A stretch of 64,000 nt of DNA from Undaria pinnatifida. Its lineage: Eukaryota; Sar; Phaeophyceae; Laminariales; Alariaceae. The notes below the pieces were generated by a model, which was given only the letters and a program-made list of their open reading frames with translations, had not been told where the DNA came from and ran no database searches. Below, in pieces: positions 36,001 to 42,000 of this stretch. Numbering within the stretch: the first letter of the stretch is position 1; every line of letters begins with the position of its first letter. The stretch lies in assembly GCA_012845835.1 (NCBI GenBank), contig JABAKD010000022.1:5467444-5531443 (forward strand), given 5' to 3'. Both the position numbers and the translations under genes were made by a program.

Positions 36001-39000
36001 CCAGCGGAGGTCCAGCCCAGGCCTGATGCTTGGGTTGTTAGTGCTGTCGAGTCATGATGGAACATGCGGTGGAAGTCGATCGCTACTGTTCCGAAGTGAC
36101 TCGCTTCCGCTCTTGGTGTAATGCAATGGCACACTCACACCTGTATTGATCGAATGAAGACCAACGAGTGAGGTCTGGCGTGCTGCATCAGGCGTCGGGT
36201 GGTGCACACTTGATCCTAAAGCTCTTCGAACGACCATCTCACACACTACCAGGGAAAACGCAAACTTGAGCGCGGATCCAAAACGCCAGACCCCTGCACT
36301 CCCTTCAGATGGAACCTCTTGCGAAATTTAGGACACGACGAGATGCTGGTATGCTTCATGTTTTTTTGTTTTTTTTTTTCGGGTTTACGTGCGTGTGTGC
36401 GTGTGTTTAAATCCTTGACAGGTGTGGAATACCGGGTGCAACCTGAGCATCGCGTTCTTGGTGTCATTCATCTGCTTCTACAAAGCGCTGAGGGGAGTCC
36501 TGCTAAACCCCACCTGGGTGCCGATCCAGTTCGCCCACACCTTCCCGCTCCTGCTGTTCTTCTACGTGATTCTCTGCTTCGTGGTGAGTGGTGGCAGGGA
36601 CTCTCTCCCCATTATTTATCTGACTATTACCTGCTAACAATGAACAGGTGTTCCGCTCTCCCTCCCTCTGCCTCGACTTGTAGTTTGTAGTCCGTCTCGC
36701 TTCCTCTCACTCTATCTCATGTATATATTTTCTCCCTCTTTCTGCCTCGCTTCACCCCCCCCCCCCCCCCCCAGGTGCCCGTATTAGGAGTAGGAATGAT
36801 GCTCCGTCACGAAAGGAGTGCGTGGTTAATGATGAAATGGCCAAGGCAAGCAATACATGAATACCCCCCCCCCTCGCGTCGCCACCCCTCTCTGCTCCGA
36901 GTCCATAAAGATGCGTGGTTAACGATGAATTTTCTGAGGCAAGCAACAAATGAGTACCCCACCCCCACTCCTCTCCTCCTTCTATTTTGCACGCGTAACA
37001 GACCCCTTGGTCCGAACGCAAGGCCTTGATGCGCGTGCTGTGGGCCACCATCATATCGCCCTTCGGAAAAGTCCGCTTTCTAGAGGGCTACGTCGGCGAT
37101 ATCCTCACGAGGTGAGCCTCGACCGACATCGAGATCGAGATTGACATCGAGATTCGATATAAATATCGAATCTGCCAATAGAGATAAATGCCGCAGCATG
37201 TAGGGCGGTAGGACAGATGCCCGCGGCGGGGAAGGCCTCGCGTCTGGCCGAACAAGTCAACCCTCGATTGGGGGGAAATGTTTTGCTAGAGAATCGCATG
37301 GCGTTGCTTCCCGAGCCGACCGATCAAGGTCCATTGTTCTTAGATCGATCAAAACCAGCAGCGGTATGATATTCGCGGCTGGGTAGCGTCTCTGGCCGGA
37401 CCACGCCACTCCTCGATGGGCTAATGGTTTTGCTAGAGGACAGCGTGGCGTTCTTACATCTTGAGCCGATCGATCGAGATCGAGCTCGATCAATGCCCGC
37501 CGAATTTTGCACCCCAGCGCCTTGACCTTGGTGTGCCGAACATCCCTCACTATGGTTTTGGTTTTGGTATAGACGCTCGGCGTTACATCCTTGATAAAAC
37601 CCCGCCGCAATACGCACCGCGGCGCCTCCACCTGTTTCTTGTCTTAACCACGCCATGGTATTGTACAAATTTTGCCATATAAGCACGTGGCAATTTTGTA
37701 TTGTTGATGCCGGCGTGAAGAAGCCCATACAACCCGCCCTATTACCCGGGATTAAGGGCTGTTTTGCTAGAGAAACGCGTAGCGGTACATCCTGGGTCTT
37801 GTTGTTTGTTTTTACCGGCGTGGAGAAGAAAGAAGCACGTCGTACTCGGCGGGTCATCCCAGACCTTGGCCTTTCATTCGAGCTGTTGTGGGCTCGCCCG
37901 CCCCCACTACGGAGTGCCTTCCCTACACGTGTTCACGAAAAAAAGCGTCATGGAACCATTCCCGGTGTGCTTACCCCTCCCTCCGCGCGCATGCACACGC
38001 CCTGCGGTACGTGTCCTTCCTGTATTGAACTCTCGTGCATACGCTGTACGTCGTTTTCAGCGTGGTTCGGGTGCTGATCGACGTGGCGTTCGCGTTTTTG
38101 TACTTCTTGTCCGGCGTTCGGGGCTGGCTGGGGAACTCTCTGGACCCTACCCACGACCCGATCACGGTAAGGAAAAGACTCATGTGAGGGGGGCGAAGAA
38201 GGGAGAGAATCCTGCCCCCTTGGCGTTGCCGGAGACGTGTGTGCCGTACTTGTTTTTTTTATGTCGTTTGTATGCGCTTGTGTCGCTTTTTTGTGTTAGT
38301 TATGTGTGCCGCCTGTTTGTGCCGTTTGTTTGTGGCGTTCGTATCGCGCGTGCCACTTTTGTCGTGGCTGTCACTTGGGTCGCTTGTTTCACTGTTTGTA
38401 TTGCTTGTGTCGGTTGTATTGGTTCAGATACCGTGGAGACATTCTAACAGCATTGGAGTTACTATCTGTACGTACAAACAGCCTGTCAAATCATATAGGA
38501 TGTGAGCCCGGCGCTGGAACGCGGTATTGTGTAGAGACGGGATTCCTATTTCTTTTTTGTACGTGGGCCCAAAACATGACGTCTTATGCAATTGACTTCG
38601 GTGGTGGAAAGCGGAGGTATTGCGTGCGGCGAAGCACCGCTGCTCAGCAATCGCGGGCAATCATAACGGCAAGCCCCTATTGTATGAGTAGGTAGTGCTT
38701 TGTCGTCTACCCTGGTATTTGCTACGTCTGGACTTGAACATAATAACATCTTTCTTGTTTTACTCCTACTTTCTCAATTTTTTGTATCCGTGATACAATC
38801 ACTCGCACACTGTACTGTTTGTGCAATCATTTTTTTTTTTTTTGCAATGTTCTCCGGTGACAGTACTGAGTGACTGCTGGTATTCATGAGCGACTCTCCG
38901 CGTGTGACCCTGCAGTTATGTCTATGCTGCTCTGTTCGGTCGGATACGCTTACAACTTGAGCGTGTGCTTGAGTTAGGCTGGCTAAATTCTCGTGTGCTC

Positions 39001-42000
39001 GTGTGTGTTTCGAGAGGAGGGGGAGGTTTACTCAGTATTACTGTCAAGCATGGCCGTAGTCGTGTGACCATAGACTCTCGCATCCCTTCAATGCCAGGGC
39101 GGAGCACGTCGGGCTTTCACAGCCCAGACAGATATCGCATGCACCAAGCGCCAAGCACCGTGAGGTTTGTGGAGTCGCATGGTTCAGGAGGGGAGGGGGG
39201 GGAAGGGTGGTATTGTTTTGTGTTTGGGGCGACCGCGGGGATTCTGTGTTGTCTGTGCGGTATCTAGGACCTCTCAAGCCTTAACCTCCTTTTTTTGCTT
39301 CCGCCTCCGTTTATGTGTGTGTGTTTTGCCTGTGCGGATGCGTTTGTGCACCGTTGCTCCTTTGTCGTATTTTTTTGACAGGACCACCCTTTGTTTCAGC
39401 GGCTATTAGTGCCGTTGCTGATGGTGGCCCCCCTCTGGTGGCGGTTCCAGCAGAACCTCAGGAGATCGTACGAGACTAGAGAAAGGTGGGACGAAGAAAA
39501 AGGTTCGTTGAAGTTGAACTTGCTGCTTGAGTTCAAGTTACCGTTGAAGTGCATTGATGTAAGCTTCCACCGTGCGTGCTGCGGACTTGACACGGGTGTG
39601 CTTTGTAGGGTGTGCCGGTATGCTGGTACTCTGCACGTACCCTGGTGTATACCCGATTATCACCAGGAAAAATCTGACGTGGTACCCGGGTGGCCCTACA
39701 GTACATGCACTCTGTACTCTACCAGGTACTAAACAATGCGTTGGGACTTTATGCCCCGTGAAGGATACATGACAGTAGGACTTTTTTGTGCTCGCCTAAA
39801 TGTGTGTTCTTTTTCTTCATTCCGTTTGTTTTGTGTGTATCACGTTGAAGTTTTTTTTGCTGTCCTCGAGTTGTTGTGTTTTTGTCTTTTTTGATCGTTT
39901 TTTTTTTTTGTGTGTTTTGTGTGTGTTTTGTGCAGGTGGCCCCACCTGGGAAACGCTCTGAAGTACGCGACGGCGATGTCGGTGTCGCTCTTTGGAACGT
40001 TCCAGCCACAAATGCACAGCAGCTGGCCCTGGGTGTTTTGCTTCGTGTTTGCCACGATGTACCAGTTCACGTGGGACGTGGTCATGGATTGGGACCTGCT
40101 ACGATGGTGCGTGTACATGTGGCATTTACAGGCCGAGACTGATTCGCGTTGTCATTACCTTGGGATCTTGATCGGTATCACACAGTGCAATCCAAAAGCT
40201 TACACAGCCGTCAGATAGTTCCCTTCGAAACGGGTGTTGCAGTTTCCGTGTGCAGATTGATGAAAGGCTGAACGTCTTTGTATCACCCTGTTGACCCTGG
40301 CACTGGCTATTGATGGTGCTAAGGCATGTCGCCTACACACGTCGTTCATGGGGATATATATATATATATATATTTATGTATACACACCTCGTAACACGCG
40401 CGATCGGAGTATCACGCACAGCTTGCAAAGATGAGTGTCGACGAAGACCTCGATCTCACAGCTGGCGTGTGTGTTTTTAGTTTATTGAAGCCATCACTGT
40501 CTACTGACGGCGGTACGTGGGCACATTTCCTTGGCGGGCAAGCACCCGGAGCTTGCAATCACTGCCTTCCAGATGACTGTATGCCAAATCATTTGTAAAC
40601 GTAGCCAGTGATGTATCCTTCACATTTGATGCCCGTGGGGTGGGCTTTTCCTCCTGGATGGTACGACTTTTCCGTCTGTTGGATGTTGGATGCCAACCAT
40701 CGGGTTGCTTTTTTTGACGATCTTTTTTGGAAAGTTGGTTGACACACCGAAACGCGTAATTATGCGTTGTTGGACACATGGTACTTAATGGTCGCCGGTA
40801 GCTTGCTTGGCGTATTCTACCAACTCGAGCATTATCCCATATACTAAGTCGGACTATTTTGTGCCTCAAACGTGGCGATTCTAAGATAAAAATGATGTCG
40901 GATTACGTCGTCACGTCCTTATGGCGAGAGCCGTTTAAGGGGTGAAGTAATCGGACTGGGCGGACGAAGATACGCGACGCTTCCTGTCACCTGCACAAAA
41001 CAAAAAAACGAAAATCTTTTAGGAAACCCCTGATTTTGCGGCAGCACCTATTCGCATCATCGGTGTGAGAAAAAATGACTTGAGCACCCTTTCGTCTGCT
41101 TGGTCGAGGCCTGCCTTTCGGCCGGCCGATCATTTTCGGAAAAACGCCTACGAAAAAACATGAAGCGGAGCCGCGGAACCGCCCTTGCCGACCTCGAGCC
41201 CCCCAAAGGGCTGGGGTTACGGCTAGGGTCACGGTTATGGTTTGGGTCGGGGTGGGTCTGGGCCGACGTGCCCCAAGATAGAAATTGACGTAAGAGGGTG
41301 GGCGGTCTTTTTTTTAGCACCGATAATGCAAATAGGGGTGCTTGCTTGCTCTGGCGTGAATGTTAAGGACCGTCGTTTTTCTGTTTTTGCCGTAAATGCC
41401 GCGAGGACAGGGTCTTCCGGCCGTGATCCGACATGGTTCTTTCTAAAGGGGATCCCTGCCTGCCTGATAACTCGATCGCCGGCTTTTTTGTACATGTGGC
41501 TAGTGATACATCCGTCGCGCTCGATGCCGTTGGCGAAGGTTTTCTCCCGATGATCAGATTTTCCCATCTGTTGGATGCTGGATTCCAACAGGTTGGAAAG
41601 TCTTACACCATCAGGAGAAGACCCCCTTGAAGGGTACCCAGTGTGAAGGATGCATGACTGGCTACGTCTGCGATTGAGTCGGCGATCGAGATATCTGGCA
41701 GGCAGTGGACGTATATTCCACGCTAGGAGACATGGAGTGCATACTTGAAAGTATATTCTTTTTCGGGCTTGTCAGTTGAGGAGGCCTCCACTGACTGTTG
41801 AGATAACTGAAGGTGCATATCCGCCTTGGCTTCGGTAGTATCCAAGGTGCAAAACGAACAATACGGTCACACGCATCTGGTATCGCAACGATTTTGGGTG
41901 GTGTGGTCATTAACAGGTGCTGTAGCTGAGACGCCCCTCTACGTCAGTGAGGAATATTTTGGGTCAAAAAGTGCCAGAGGTAGTCGTGGTCCCTGTTAGT

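Larger units (their letters stand above)
34218..36421 (+). other. Intron 6 (2.2 kb)
   Basis: GTGCGA...CTTGACAG. Contains an R1 copy (35660-35900, minus) and the second R3 copy (35942-36323), the latter ending 100 bp before exon 7. Confidence 0.8.

Noticed and set aside
36769-36784. Alternative acceptor CCCCCAG before exon 8
   Set aside because: The sequence after it (GTGCCCGTATTAGGAGTAGG) is LINE 3' UTR. The acceptor at 37001 keeps the EXS frame.
41213-41255. Telomere-like GGTTACGGCTAGGGTCACGG tract
   Set aside because: Too short and irregular to distinguish from chance G-rich sequence, unlike 52408-52462.
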